Assembly (NCBI RefSeq): GCF_000384965.1
Contig: NZ_CM001844.1
Span: 1-64,000 of the forward strand
Origin: Bartonella bovis 91-4
Lineage (GTDB): Bacteria > Pseudomonadota > Alphaproteobacteria > Rhizobiales > Rhizobiaceae
DNA length: 64,000 nt
Direction: 5' to 3'
Shown here: positions 8,624-17,824 of the stretch, one piece after another
Layout: every line of letters begins with the position of its first letter
How positions within the stretch are numbered: the stretch's first letter is position 1
The notes under the pieces: generated by a model
The model's database searches: none
What the model was told of the DNA's origin: nothing
The model's input: the letters and a program-made list of their open reading frames with translations, nothing else
Program-made: the position numbers and the translations under genes

Positions 8624-9593
8624 AATAAAAAGTCCTTTAGCATATGTTCCGTCACGAGTTAGGATTAAAAAGGTATAAATTCTTTTTAATAACGCTTATA
8701 TAAAACATTATTAAGCTTATATAAACAACCCTAAACGCCGCTGGTAAATTCTAGCATACCTTCTCTTCCTATTATGGAGATTTATTTAAAAATTACAAGA
8801 GACTTTTATTGAGAGGAAAACTTACAAATTTGTAATGAAGAAGCGCATTTTAACTAGAAATATTTAATTTTTTCAATAATATTTTTTACAAGGTTAACTA
8901 ATCTATTTATCGGCGGTTAAAATAAATAATTTTGTTTGAATAGACCTAAAAAGAATTAGCTATTTCAGTGATATTTATTAATCGCACACAATATCAAAGA
9001 TTTAGTTAAGGACTTTGTTTTTTTATAAACACTAAAAATTTTTCTGTTTTGGGTGATTAACAATAATTCATAATCAAAGTACTACCAGGCCCAATTTTAT
9101 TTTTTAGTACTTCAGCAGTCAAAAGAGACACTATTTTACATTATCAATTTTATAAAAACAAATTAGATAATAACAATAACAAAATCTGCTTTGTTAATAT
9201 CTTTGATATTATACCGCTCACTTAATGCCAATAAAACGCGCTAAAAATAGCCCACTACGATATCAGAATTTAACGTAAAAACATTTTTTGCTATTAGCTT
9301 TAAAGCCGATAATTAAATTCGGTGTTAGTTTTTTGGCGATGCTGCTTTGTGATACATGATTTATACATTAAAGAATATTGCACGAAGGTGGAAAAAACTT
9401 TAATGGTATTGTAACTAAAGGATAAACACCGAATTTTTTTTATTTGTAAATTAAGATGACAATTTTAATAAGTTCTGTAAAAAAAACAGTAGCAGATAGA
9501 ATGTGAATAACGTTGTGGGTTATAACTCATTAGAGAATAAAAACATGGTTATATTCACAGTATCAATAGCTTCATAAATAGTGAAATAATATA
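8624..9593. other. 970-base gene-free AT-rich region
   Basis: No frame of useful length or family resemblance was found on either strand. Near its right end are two nested perfect inverted repeats followed by a T-run (see 9315-9441). The remainder is AT-rich with frequent stops, consistent with decayed sequence. I could not identify what gene, if any, once lay here. Confidence 0.6.
9315..9441 (+). ncRNA. Candidate structured RNA with terminator-like closing stem
   Basis: Two nested perfect inverted repeats are present: outer arms AAATTCGGTGTT (9315-9326) and AACACCGAATTT (9425-9436), and inner arms AGTTTTTT (9327-9334) and AAAAAACT (9392-9399). Eight T follow at 9434-9441, as at the 3' end of an independently terminated transcript read on the plus strand. 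There is no overlapping gene and both neighbours are on the minus strand. No convincing promoter was seen and it matches no RNA family I recall, so this is a structural prediction only. Confidence 0.35.
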
Positions 9594-10097
9594 TTATTTT
9601 GTGGAAGTGTTATCATTGAAATAACGTTTTTTTCCAAACAAAATACGAAATTCATCAATTAATATAGCGATGGATCCAAGTGTTATAAAAGTATCAGCAA
9701 GATTGAAGATAGCAAAAGAAAAGATGCCATCAATGTGGAATGATATATAATCAGTAACATAGTGAAAACGAATGCGATCAATAAGATTTCCAATTGCTCC
9801 ACCAAGGATTAAGACAATACCAAAATGTGTTAAAATTTTATTGTGTTCAGCATTTTTCCAAAACCATAAAAGAAACACAATAATGATGAGTGTAAAAGCA
9901 ATGAGTCCCCAATGGGAAAAAGAAGAAAAAAACGAAAATGCAATACCAGAATTGCGTACATGGTAAAGCGAAATAAAAGAAAGAAGCGGAATTTTTGTTT
10001 CTAAAGGTATGGTCTGTATAACCCAAAATTTTATTGCTTGATCAAGAAAAACTGTAATAACCAAACCAGAAAGAAGACAGGATAATTTGCGTGTCAT
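9594..10097 (-). CDS. lspA: Lipoprotein signal peptidase (signal peptidase II)
   Basis: This 167-aa inner-membrane aspartyl protease removes signal peptides from prolipoproteins after diacylglyceryl modification. It has four hydrophobic helices. Family motifs are DQAIKFWV near residue 19, GGAIGNLIDR at about 99-108 and FNLADTFITLG at about 131-141. The catalytic dyad is probably D116 (YVTDYI) and D135 (NLAD), spaced 19 residues apart as in characterised enzymes. The start overlaps the stop of the upstream RNA methyltransferase gene by 4 bases, so the two are likely co-transcribed. Confidence 0.95.
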   Translation of the reverse strand: MTRKLSCLLSGLVITVFLDQAIKFWVIQTIPLETKIPLLSFISLYHVRNSGIAFSFFSSFSHWGLIAFTLIIIVFLLWFWKNAEHNKILTHFGIVLILGGAIGNLIDRIRFHYVTDYISFHIDGIFSFAIFNLADTFITLGSIAILIDEFRILFGKKRYFNDNTSTK

Positions 10098-10942
10098 CTT
10101 TTCACCTCACACGGTTCAAGTGTTAAATAAGGGCGACGGATTTCATAAAGCATAATAGCTGTAGCTATGGCCAAATTAAGTGAATCAGCACGTCCATTTT
10201 GTGGAATACGCACCAGTTGATCACAGCGATCAGCAAGAACATCTGGTAGACCTTGTTGTTCATTTCCCATTAAAAGTATAATAGGGCCTTTTTTTAAATC
10301 AACGCTGCGATAATCAACAGACGTTTTAAGATGTGTCCCAATAATGATACCTTTAAAGTGTGTGGACCAATTCAAAAAAGCACTTTCACTACAATGATAA
10401 AGTGGTATAGAAAAAATTGATCCCATTGTTGCACGTACTGTTTCGGGTGAAAAAGGATCTGTTGTTTCACCGATCAGCATAATCCCTTTTGCTCCAACTG
10501 CATCTGCAGTGCGGATAATGGTACCAAGATTTCCGGGATCACGTACACGATCAAGCGCAATATAGACATCTTGATTTAGTCCTTTTATCATTTCAATAGG
10601 GTGCCATTGTTGTTTAAAAATGCCAACAACTGTTTGCGGATTATGACGCCGGGTAATAGATTCCATAACTTTTTGTGAAGCTTTAATGACAAAACCACCA
10701 CAAGCTACAGTACGTGCGGCAATATTTTCAATGATAGTGTTACCAATTTTATTTTTGGATAAAATAAGTGTTTGGATTGTCCAACCAAGGTTTAAAGCAT
10801 CAATCACTAGTTTAAGCCCTTCAGCCATGAAGACTCTATCTCGATTACGGTTCTTCTTTTGGTTGAGTGCTTTAAGGTTTTTAATGATAGGGTTGCTAAG
10901 AGAAGAGATTTCTTTAACTTGACCTGTTTTTTGTGTATACAT
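10094..10942 (-). CDS. TrmH/SpoU family RNA 2'-O-methyltransferase
   Basis: This protein of about 282 aa is a SPOUT-class, SAM-dependent ribose methyltransferase acting on rRNA or tRNA. An N-terminal substrate-binding region (IKNLKALNQKKNR, FMAEGLKLV) is followed by the three SpoU motifs: ALDRVRDPGNLGTIIRTA, LLMGNEQQGLP and IPQNGRADSLNLAIATAIM. These form the trefoil-knot SAM site. A TTG at 10957 is in frame, but ATG 10942 lies just past the stop of the upstream methyltransferase and is preferred. The RlmB-like layout suggests 23S rRNA as substrate; this is inference. Confidence 0.9.
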   Translation of the reverse strand: MYTQKTGQVKEISSLSNPIIKNLKALNQKKNRNRDRVFMAEGLKLVIDALNLGWTIQTLILSKNKIGNTIIENIAARTVACGGFVIKASQKVMESITRRHNPQTVVGIFKQQWHPIEMIKGLNQDVYIALDRVRDPGNLGTIIRTADAVGAKGIMLIGETTDPFSPETVRATMGSIFSIPLYHCSESAFLNWSTHFKGIIIGTHLKTSVDYRSVDLKKGPIILLMGNEQQGLPDVLADRCDQLVRIPQNGRADSLNLAIATAIMLYEIRRPYLTLEPCEVKR

Positions 10943-10944
10943 AT

Positions 10945-11889
10945 TCAAGCAATCCAACGGCTAAAAAGAGAAGTAGAAAGAGCACGTCCAGCAATTTCTT
11001 CACGCAAAATCAATTCTCCTGATTCAATTGTACCACCAAGATTTATAAATTCGTCACGCATTAAAGTATGAAGTGCGTAAAAGGAAGAACGAATAGTATA
11101 AGCTGTAAGCACGATGGATAATGGTCTGTCAGATAAAAGGTTGCGACAATTTTTAATCATTGCTGGTAAATGATCAAATAATTGCCAAACTTCACCATGA
11201 GGCCCACGCCCATAGGCAGGAGGGTCAAGAAGAATGATATCGTAGGTTTTTTGACGACGCAATTCGCGCTCAACAAATTTTACAGCATCGTCACAGATCC
11301 AACGAATAGAGTGATCTAATAATCCCGCTTTTTCCTGATTAGCTTTTGCCCAAATGATAGCTTTTTTAGAAGCATCAACATGGGTGACAGCTGCACCTGC
11401 ACGCGCACCAATCAAAGAAGCAATACCTGTGTAACCAAAAAGATTTAGCAATTTAATAGGGCGTTTGGCTTTAATAATTTGTTCTTCCATCAAACGCCAA
11501 TGAGCATCCTGTTCGGGAAAAACACCGACATGACGAAAAGAAGTAAAACGCCCCCAAAAAGGCAAACCATTCCAAAAAAGTGGCCATGTTTCATTAAGTT
11601 GTTTTTTTGGAAAATGCCAACGACCAATACCTTCTTCATCTCGATTGCCTTTGAAAATAGCATCAACATCAATCCAATTTTCTTGTGGTAAAGCGGGTTT
11701 CCATAACGCTTGACCTTCTGGACGGATAATACGGTAAGAGCCGTAGCGTTCTAATTTTCGTCCATTACCAGAATCAATCAAGGCATAGTCTGCACTGGTA
11801 CTTGTTTCTAAAATAAGAGGTATTTTTTCTTGCGGGTACACACCATTAAAATGTGATTGAAAGCATTTTGCAGACATATTTGGTGCCAT
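10945..11889 (-). CDS. Class I SAM-dependent rRNA methyltransferase (RlmI/RlmK-like)
   Basis: This 314-aa protein has a Rossmann-fold methyltransferase domain in its second half. Motif I is LLNLFGYTGIASLIGARAGA, followed by THVDASKKAIIWAKAN (acidic residue for SAM ribose). The catalytic-type motif IILLDPPAYGRG resembles the N/DPPF/Y motif of RlmI-like and base amino-group methyltransferases. The N-terminal part (YALIDSGNGRKLERYG) is the usual extension of this rhizobial family. The next gene down on the minus strand is also an RNA methyltransferase. The exact target base is not deducible. Confidence 0.85.
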   Translation of the reverse strand: MAPNMSAKCFQSHFNGVYPQEKIPLILETSTSADYALIDSGNGRKLERYGSYRIIRPEGQALWKPALPQENWIDVDAIFKGNRDEEGIGRWHFPKKQLNETWPLFWNGLPFWGRFTSFRHVGVFPEQDAHWRLMEEQIIKAKRPIKLLNLFGYTGIASLIGARAGAAVTHVDASKKAIIWAKANQEKAGLLDHSIRWICDDAVKFVERELRRQKTYDIILLDPPAYGRGPHGEVWQLFDHLPAMIKNCRNLLSDRPLSIVLTAYTIRSSFYALHTLMRDEFINLGGTIESGELILREEIAGRALSTSLFSRWIA

Positions 11890-12032
11890 AATATTTGCTT
11901 TGCAAGAAGGTTTATTGATGAAAAACTATTGAATTTCTAGTATAATGTGAAAGTCTGAAATTAATTAAACATTATAAAAAAGCAAAAATACTTTTAAAAT
12001 TTCATTATCAAACACAGTAAGAGTAAAATTCA

Positions 12033-12356
12033 TTAAGGTGTTGTTATATTAAGATTTTTAGCAATCGATGTCTTTAATTTCTCAAGCTCTGCTTTGCTTT
12101 TTTTAAGAGCTTTACGGTATTGACGTTGTATAAACCAGTGCACCGTACTACTCAATAAAATACCAAGAACAAGAAAAATAAAAAGCCAAACAAAAAAGGG
12201 AGCTTGGTAAGTAAAACTTTCAGAATTTGTTCGAAAAGGATCAAGCGTTAAGGTAACAATTTGACGATTAGCTACAGTAAAAGCAATCAAAAAAATTGTA
12301 AGAGGAACTAAAATAATTGCCAAGAGAATACGTTTGGTTGTCATTAGTTTATTCAT
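12033..12356 (-). CDS. LapA (lipopolysaccharide assembly protein A)-domain membrane protein
   Basis: This 107-aa protein has two predicted transmembrane helices (about 9-28 and 50-70) and a charged C-terminal stretch rich in Lys and Glu that may form a coiled coil ([15 protein letters not shown]). This matches the DUF1049/LapA topology. In enterobacteria LapA/LapB adjust LPS synthesis through LpxC turnover; no LapB is seen here, so that role is only suggested. The start overlaps the ihfB stop by 4 bases, and the ihfB-lapA pair is common in alphaproteobacteria. Confidence 0.8.
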   Translation of the reverse strand: MNKLMTTKRILLAIILVPLTIFLIAFTVANRQIVTLTLDPFRTNSESFTYQAPFFVWLFIFLVLGILLSSTVHWFIQRQYRKALKKSKAELEKLKTSIAKNLNITTP

Positions 12357-12631
12357 TTATTCAATCGATCCCGTAAATCTTTACCTGTTTTGAAAAAAGG
12401 AACCCATTTTTTTTCAACTACAACGGTTTCACCTGTTCGTGGATTACGACCATTACGAGCCGAACGGCTTTTAACAGCGAAAGCTCCAAAACCACGGAGT
12501 TCAATACGGTCACCATTAACGAGCGCTGTTGAAATTTCTTCAAAAACAGCATTTACAATATTCTCTACATCACGCTGTAGAAGATGTGGATTATAACGAG
12601 CAATAATTTGTATGAGTTCTGATTTGATCAA
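12353..12631 (-). CDS. ihfB: Integration host factor beta subunit
   Basis: This 92-aa HU/IHF-family DNA-bending protein pairs with IHF alpha. It contains the beta-arm signature GRNPRTGE and [19 protein letters not shown], and ends in [15 protein letters not shown]. The frame can be extended to a GTG at 12649, but the TTG at 12631 gives the canonical N-terminus [10 protein letters not shown]. It is preceded at the right distance by the Shine-Dalgarno-like AGAGAGG, so I take TTG as the start. The gene is followed directly by the LapA-domain gene. Confidence 0.92.
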   Translation of the reverse strand: MIKSELIQIIARYNPHLLQRDVENIVNAVFEEISTALVNGDRIELRGFGAFAVKSRSARNGRNPRTGETVVVEKKWVPFFKTGKDLRDRLNK

Positions 12632-12825
12632 AATAGCCTCTCTATTCACACAAAAAAGATTACATTTTCCTACTGTGCATTCTATATGTGCACGTTACGT
12701 AATATAAATTAATAAAAACAGAATAAAACCAAGAGCAGTCAGATTGCAAGAAGCAAAATTTAAAAATACATATTGAGAGATGTTAAAGGTCGAAAAAACT
12801 AGAGTGTTTGAAAGATAAAATAAAT

Positions 12826-13470
12826 ATGTCTATACGTAATTATCGTAAAGCTTTTTCAATAAAATCATTTTCTGATGACATTTTTAAAAAAGCGTATCAT
12901 CATTCATATCGAGTTCGTTTGTTAAAAATCTTTTTACCTCTTATAGCGTTAATTATAGCGCTGGTTTTTTCTTGGTTTATATTTTTTTCTCTGTCTGCTT
13001 CCTCTGGTAGTGTGGTTTTAAAGAGTGAAAATGATGAGATAGTAAAATTGATAATGGTCAATCCAAGATTAGAAAGTTATACAAGTTCTCAAAAGCTTTA
13101 CTGGCTTAAAGCACAAGAAGCTTTTCAAGATTCTATACATTCTGAGGTGATTGGATTACAAGGTATTACAGCTGAGATACCTTCAGGCAAATTAGGGGTG
13201 GCTTTTCTTCAAGCACAAAGTGGGACTTATGATCATATTAATGGTCATTTGCAATTAGATAAGCCATTTATAATCAAAACACAGGACAATATGGTTGCAC
13301 AATTTATAGCTGCTGATATCGATTTATCTGAAGGCCAATTAAGGACTGATCAATGTGTACATATTAAACGTGCAGGCTTATCTCTTAAAGCAGATGCTTT
13401 ACAAATTCGTGAGAAAGGGCTGAAAATATATTTTCAGGGTGATGTGCACTTGGTGATTGACAAACAATAA
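12826..13470 (+). CDS. lptC: LPS export ABC transporter periplasmic protein LptC
   Basis: This protein of about 214 aa has a single N-terminal membrane anchor (LKIFLPLIALIIALVFSWF) followed by a periplasmic beta-jellyroll domain of the LptC/OstA type. It would bridge the LptBFG transporter to LptA. A TTG at 12808 is in frame but badly spaced from any ribosome-binding site, so ATG 12826 is preferred. It heads the lptC-lptA-lptB cluster. LptF, LptG and LptD are not in the window. Confidence 0.85.
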   Translation: MSIRNYRKAFSIKSFSDDIFKKAYHHSYRVRLLKIFLPLIALIIALVFSWFIFFSLSASSGSVVLKSENDEIVKLIMVNPRLESYTSSQKLYWLKAQEAFQDSIHSEVIGLQGITAEIPSGKLGVAFLQAQSGTYDHINGHLQLDKPFIIKTQDNMVAQFIAADIDLSEGQLRTDQCVHIKRAGLSLKADALQIREKGLKIYFQGDVHLVIDKQ

Positions 13471-13553
13471 ATTAAGATCAACACGAACTCTTAAATGATG
13501 TTTATGGAAGATAAATCTATATATAAACAAATGGAAGAATTGGGGATAATCAG

Positions 13554-14147
13554 GTGAATCCAAAAACATCATATAAAAAACAAATAAATTTATATTTGAC
13601 TTTAATCATGGGAACATTAGGACTGAGTGTGATTTTTGGACATGCTGAAGAATCTCATTTCGGGATTAATTTATCAAATAGCAAAGAGCCTATAGAATTG
13701 CGTGCAGATTCTTTAGAAATACATGATAAAGAAGGGGTTGCTGTTTTTAGAGGCAATGTTTCAGTTGTTCAGGGTGAACGATTTATGCAAACATCACAAT
13801 TGATTGTTTATTACGATAAAGCACATAAAGCAATTGGTGAGAATAAGAAAAACATAGAGTCAACATCGCTTGTTGATTTTGATACAACAGGTATTAAGAA
13901 AATGGAAGCATCAGGAAAGGTTTATATTAAAATAGCCACGCAGATTGCTACCGGTGATAAAGGTGTTTTTGATGGGCAATCAAATAAGGTAATCCTGACA
14001 GGTAATAAAGTTGTTTTGAGAGATAACAATAATGTTGCGACAGGGTGCAAATTGACAGTACATATGGAAAGTGGAAAAGCTTTTCTTGAAGGTTGTCAGA
14101 CGGTTGAAAAAAAGAACCGTGCTTCAATCATTTTAAAATCAAATTAA
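13554..14147 (+). CDS. lptA: LPS transport periplasmic protein LptA (OstA-like)
   Basis: This 197-aa protein has an N-terminal signal peptide (hydrophobic core YLTLIMGTLGLSVIFG, probable cleavage after GHA) and an OstA-like beta-jellyroll domain. Family features are IELRADSLEIHDKEGVAVFRGNV, the switch from signal to strand repeats, and TGDKGVFDGQSNKVILTGN. It would carry LPS across the periplasm between LptC and LptD. The start is a GTG following a weak GGGGA at about 13542. It lies between lptC and lptB. Confidence 0.88.
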   Translation: MNPKTSYKKQINLYLTLIMGTLGLSVIFGHAEESHFGINLSNSKEPIELRADSLEIHDKEGVAVFRGNVSVVQGERFMQTSQLIVYYDKAHKAIGENKKNIESTSLVDFDTTGIKKMEASGKVYIKIATQIATGDKGVFDGQSNKVILTGNKVVLRDNNNVATGCKLTVHMESGKAFLEGCQTVEKKNRASIILKSN

Positions 14148-14166
14148 AAATAGCTGTTAAGATTTT

Positions 14167-14961
14167 ATGCTTGGAATCAAAAAAACAAAACGAACGACTA
14201 GATATAATTTTGCGAATGAAGCTTTAAAACAACCTTTAAAAGGGACTTTAGTTGCACGTCATTTAGTTAAAGTTTATCGAGGAAGGCGGGTTGTTAAGGA
14301 TGTTTCTTTTCATGTCTGCACCGGTGAAGCTGTAGGTATTTTAGGCCCGAATGGTGCTGGTAAAACTACTTGTTTTTATATGGTTACAGGTTTAGTTGAA
14401 ACTGATGGGGGGACAATTGAAATTCATGGATTTAATGTCACCCATATGCCGATGTATCAACGTGCGCGTTTGGGTATTGGATATCTACCGCAAGAAGCAT
14501 CTATTTTTCGTGGTCTTTCAGTAGAAAATAACATTAAAGCTGTTTTGGAAGTAGTTGAAAAAGATCGCTTTAAACGTCGTGAAGAATTGGATGCACTTTT
14601 ATGTGAATTCAAAATTGATCATTTACGCAAAACACCAGCTATTTCTTTGTCTGGGGGTGAACGGCGACGACTCGAAATCGCACGTGCTTTAGCTTCACGC
14701 CCCAATTTTATGTTGCTTGATGAGCCATTTGCAGGAATTGACCCTATTGCTATTTCTGATATCCAACGGCTTGTTCAACATTTAACTCAACGTGGTATCG
14801 GTGTTTTAATAACTGATCATAATGTGCGTGAGACATTAAATCTTGTTGATCGCGCTTATATTATTCATGAGGGACAAGTGTTAATTGATGGCTGTCCGAA
14901 TGATATTATCAATAACACTGATGTTCGTAGAATTTATTTGGGTAGTCAATTTTCTCTTTAG
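14167..14961 (+). CDS. lptB: LPS export ABC transporter ATP-binding protein LptB
   Basis: This 264-aa cytoplasmic ATPase powers LPS extraction. Walker A is GPNGAGKTT (60-68), the Q-loop is GYLPQEASIFRGLSV, the signature is LSGGERRRLEIARAL, Walker B is FMLLDEPFAGIDP and the H-loop is LITDHNVRE. The extra N-terminal 27 residues are basic and variable, as in rhizobial homologues. It closes the lpt cluster. In relatives rpoN, hpf and ptsN follow; here rpoN is missing and hpf is a remnant. Confidence 0.95.
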   Translation: MLGIKKTKRTTRYNFANEALKQPLKGTLVARHLVKVYRGRRVVKDVSFHVCTGEAVGILGPNGAGKTTCFYMVTGLVETDGGTIEIHGFNVTHMPMYQRARLGIGYLPQEASIFRGLSVENNIKAVLEVVEKDRFKRREELDALLCEFKIDHLRKTPAISLSGGERRRLEIARALASRPNFMLLDEPFAGIDPIAISDIQRLVQHLTQRGIGVLITDHNVRETLNLVDRAYIIHEGQVLIDGCPNDIINNTDVRRIYLGSQFSL

Positions 14962-15425
14962 ATTATTTTGATGTATTATAAAAGATCAAATTAAATTTAA
15001 AAGATTATAACTGTAAAGAATAAGATATCGTTTTTAATCAATTACATTTTATGATGCTAATAATGCTTTTTATTTCCATTATACAGCTAAGAATCCTCTA
15101 TTAATATGGGATATGATGAGCTTATTTCCAAAATAAGAGGTTGGTAATTTGAATGACCTTAAGTTAAAAGTGAAATGATTAAACTTGCTCTCTTCTTAAT
15201 TTCTTCATTCTATAAGAATCGTTTTATTCTAGTAATATTCATTGTTTTAGTGCACAAATTCCTGCTTATTTGAATTTTTTATAATTACAATCTAATTGAA
15301 TTTTTTCTGCTAATATGGTTAGATGAATACCTTAAAAATGGATGATTTTTTTGACTTGTTTTAATTGCATTTTGAAAAAGATATCGCTAAATTAGTTTTA
15401 TTATTGAATGATAAATGGGTTTGTC
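14962..15425. other. Gap where rpoN lies in related genomes
   Basis: The 464 bases between lptB and the hpf remnant contain no credible frame. In many rhizobia rpoN (sigma-54, about 1.5 kb) occupies this position. I searched for its conserved C-terminal RpoN box (ARRTVAKYRE) in all frames by eye and did not find it. The gene appears to have been deleted or decayed beyond recognition. Confidence 0.5.
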
Positions 15426-15998
15426 ATGAATCTGCGCATTTCTAGAAAATATAGAGATAGCAGGAGGTTTTTTCACGACCGATTCAAACAATATATTGGT
15501 GATTTTATTTCCGAATGTTTTAATAATAAAGTTGCAGGCTATAGTACGATTTTCAAATCAAATTTGTACTATTTTACTAATTGTATTGCGCATTTAAAAA
15601 TTAGCACACTTTTACAAAATATTAAGCCAGTTACAAAATGCACAAATATTTTAATAAAGTGGTTGAATATATTTCATATGTTTTTGTTGTTATCATTAGT
15701 TGTTTTAAGCCATACACTAAGACTCTAAGTAAAAATACCATTTTTGCACAATATATATATGATGGATATTATGAAACCTATTAAGAAAGGGAGGACAATC
15801 TTCCAAAGGTTATAAATCAATTATGACGACTGAAAGGTTAATAAGATGATGACGATTATTAGCGAGTTACAAGAATCAAATTTTGATTGACAAGGTGATT
15901 TTAATTTTTGTTTTCCCAATGTTGTTGAAAACAAGCTAAATGTTGTTCATCATCAAGCTAATGGTGATGTGAGAAAGATTAATTCATGGTTATTATGA
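15426..15998 (+). pseudogene. hpf: Remnant of long-form ribosome hibernation promoting factor
   Basis: Residual similarity to long HPF is visible at both ends. The first frame begins MNLRISRKYRDS and continues with FKQYIGDFISECFNNKVAGY and FTNCIAHLKIST, matching the N-terminal beta-alpha-beta fold, then loses register near 15640. Near 15858-15998 a different frame gives MTIISELQESNFD, a stop, QGDFNFCFPNVVENKLNVV and HHQANGDVRKINSW. This corresponds to the C-terminal dimerisation domain (family form: LNVVYRRxDGNIGWI). At least one frameshift and two stops interrupt it. It lies in the expected slot between lptB and ptsN. Confidence 0.78.
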
Positions 15999-16117
15999 GT
16001 TAATAAACGTATATAAGATAATGCAAAATATTGACATAAATCGATGAAAGCTCTTAAAAATTAATTTATTTTGGGATTTGCAAATAAACATTCGAGTGTG
16101 TAAAAAGGAAATAAGTT

Positions 16118-16582
16118 ATGAATTTGAGTGAGTTAATTGCACCAGAAGCAATTATTCCGGTGCTCAAAGCAAATTCAAAAAGACAAGTCCTGAAAATTTT
16201 AGCTGAGAAAGCTAATGAATTAACAGGTCTTAGTGAGCGTATAATTTTTGATGTTATTTTGCAGCGTGAAAAATTAGGATCAACCGGGGTGGGAAATGGT
16301 ATTGCGATCCCTCATGGGAAATTTCCTAATATTAATCGAAATATCTGTATCTTTGCTCGTCTTGAACATCCAGTTGATTTTGAAACTTTTGATGATGAGC
16401 CTGTTGATCTTGTTTTCCTGCTTTTGGCGCCTGAGCAGGCTGGCACAGATAATTTGAAAGCTTTGTCACAAATTACGCGCATTTTACATTATTCTGATGT
16501 TATTGACAAATTACGCAATACACATGATGTCCACACGCTTGATGCTTTATTGATCCAACATTTAACATTAAATGCAGCCTGA
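16118..16582 (+). CDS. ptsN: PTS IIA-like nitrogen regulatory protein (EIIA-Ntr)
   Basis: This 154-aa EIIA domain of the PTS-Ntr phosphorelay receives phosphate from NPr and acts as a regulatory output rather than in sugar uptake. The phosphorylated histidine is H66 in GNGIAIPHGKFP. Other family blocks are ILQREKLGSTGVGNG and VDLVFLLLAPEQAGTDNLKAL. A good ribosome-binding site, AAGGAA, precedes the ATG. It survives although its traditional partner gene rpoN is absent from this locus, so its role must be independent of sigma-54, as in many other alphaproteobacteria (inference). Confidence 0.95.
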   Translation: MNLSELIAPEAIIPVLKANSKRQVLKILAEKANELTGLSERIIFDVILQREKLGSTGVGNGIAIPHGKFPNINRNICIFARLEHPVDFETFDDEPVDLVFLLLAPEQAGTDNLKALSQITRILHYSDVIDKLRNTHDVHTLDALLIQHLTLNAA

Positions 16583-17258
16583 GAAGCAATGTTGGGCAAT
16601 ATGTATTACGATAGGATCAATCGAAGAAAAAATTTTAATACCCTGCCAGTTTTTCTTGTAAGTGTTTCAAAATTAAAAAGCGTGTGATGTTTGATAAGTT
16701 TACAACATTAATTTTGAACAAGCAAAAAAGGAAAAGACATAAATGATTACACACAAATCTAAAAGTGAGCTTTAATTGATAAGGGATTTAAAGTCTATTG
16801 ATTGTTTGATCTTTCTATAGAAAATATGTCTTTTAAAAAGCTGTATAATAATTTACTTGTATATAGCGTGATTCTACAATTTGTCATTTAACAATCTAAT
16901 AATGTGTTCACTTTTTGGTTTGTTTTGCAATCAAATTACCAGTGGAAGCAAAGTATGTGTTTATATTTTTATCTTAAACAACAGAAATACGCTTTTTATT
17001 TGCGAAAACACAAGTTCTTTATGCAAAAACAAAGTTGACGAAATAAAATCAGAATATTGTCTTTTTATCTGGTTATTAAATAAAAAGAATCATATTTTAT
17101 AAAAGCCACAAGGTTACACTAAAATAAAAAGCTTGTTTTAATTGAGAGGCTTATTTTATTGTTAAATAATTAACAACAATAATGCTAAATATTTAGCTAG
17201 CCTTTGTTAGGCTTCATTGAAACAAAAAATTGTTAAAGAGAATAAAGAAGTGAGTTAA
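16583..17258. other. 676-base AT-rich gap after ptsN
   Basis: The only open frame of note is 16881-17102 (73 codons, several Cys and aromatic residues, composition typical of translated AT-rich non-coding DNA). It has no recognisable domain, no clear ribosome-binding site and no similarity I know. I see no RNA gene or repeat here. The last part should contain the promoter of the downstream secreted-protein gene. Confidence 0.5.
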
Positions 17259-17768
17259 ATGGAGATGTTAAAAAAGACTTTTATCGCTGCGTTTATAATG
17301 ATTTTAGCTGCTGCTGAGATAACATGGGCACAAACGCCAAACCGTTTAAATCAGTTTGAAGCTTGGGGAGCTTATTCTTATAAATCATCAGAAAATACAG
17401 TTTGCTACATGTTATCAGTGCCTTTAAGCGCACTTCCAACAACTGTTAATCATGGTGATAATTTCTTTTTGGTAACTAAACGTTCTAATTCACCCGTTAC
17501 ATTCGAACCCCAATTTATGGCTGGTTATACACTTAAAGAAGGATCAAAAGTTACTGTAACCGTTGGAAATAAAAATTTTGACTTTTTTACAAAAGATTCA
17601 TCAGCTTGGTTAGCATCATCGGAGATGGAAAAGCAGCTTGTTGCTGCTATGCGTTCAGGTAAAGATATGGTGGTAAAGGCGACCTCAAAACGGGGAACGC
17701 ATACTACCTACACTTATTCCTTAAAAGGGGTGACGGCTGCATTAAATATGGTGCAAAAATGTCATTAA
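17259..17768 (+). CDS. Secreted invasion-associated locus B (IalB)-like protein
   Basis: This 169-aa protein has a signal peptide (MLKKTFIAAFIMILAAAEITWAQ, probable cleavage near residue 25). A small domain follows, with FEAWGAYSYKSSENTVCYMLS, FFLVTKRS, FDFFTKDSSAWLASSEMEKQLVAAMRSGKDMVVKATSKRG and a C-terminal cysteine. This layout resembles the IalB family of periplasmic or secreted beta-rich proteins, and a member beside rlmN is common in Rhizobiales. The two cysteines of the mature protein (in TVCYM and at the C-terminal KCH) could form a disulfide. It is not necessarily the IalB virulence factor itself, and its function is unknown. Confidence 0.7.
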   Translation: MEMLKKTFIAAFIMILAAAEITWAQTPNRLNQFEAWGAYSYKSSENTVCYMLSVPLSALPTTVNHGDNFFLVTKRSNSPVTFEPQFMAGYTLKEGSKVTVTVGNKNFDFFTKDSSAWLASSEMEKQLVAAMRSGKDMVVKATSKRGTHTTYTYSLKGVTAALNMVQKCH

Positions 17769-17824
17769 GGCACTTATAATTTTTAAAATAGCTATATAAA
17801 CTAGAAGTCAATTGGCTATTTTAC

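Noticed and set aside
9315..9441. Simple intrinsic terminator
   Set aside because: The loop between the outer arms is nearly 100 bases and no plus-strand gene lies upstream, so a plain terminator is unlikely; it is kept as a candidate RNA.
14962..15425. Possible rpoN remnant
   Set aside because: No RpoN-box or core-binding motif could be read in any frame; only gene order suggests that it was once there.
16881..17102. 73-codon Cys- and aromatic-rich frame after ptsN
   Set aside because: No ribosome-binding site, no recognisable domain, and a composition expected from random AT-rich DNA.
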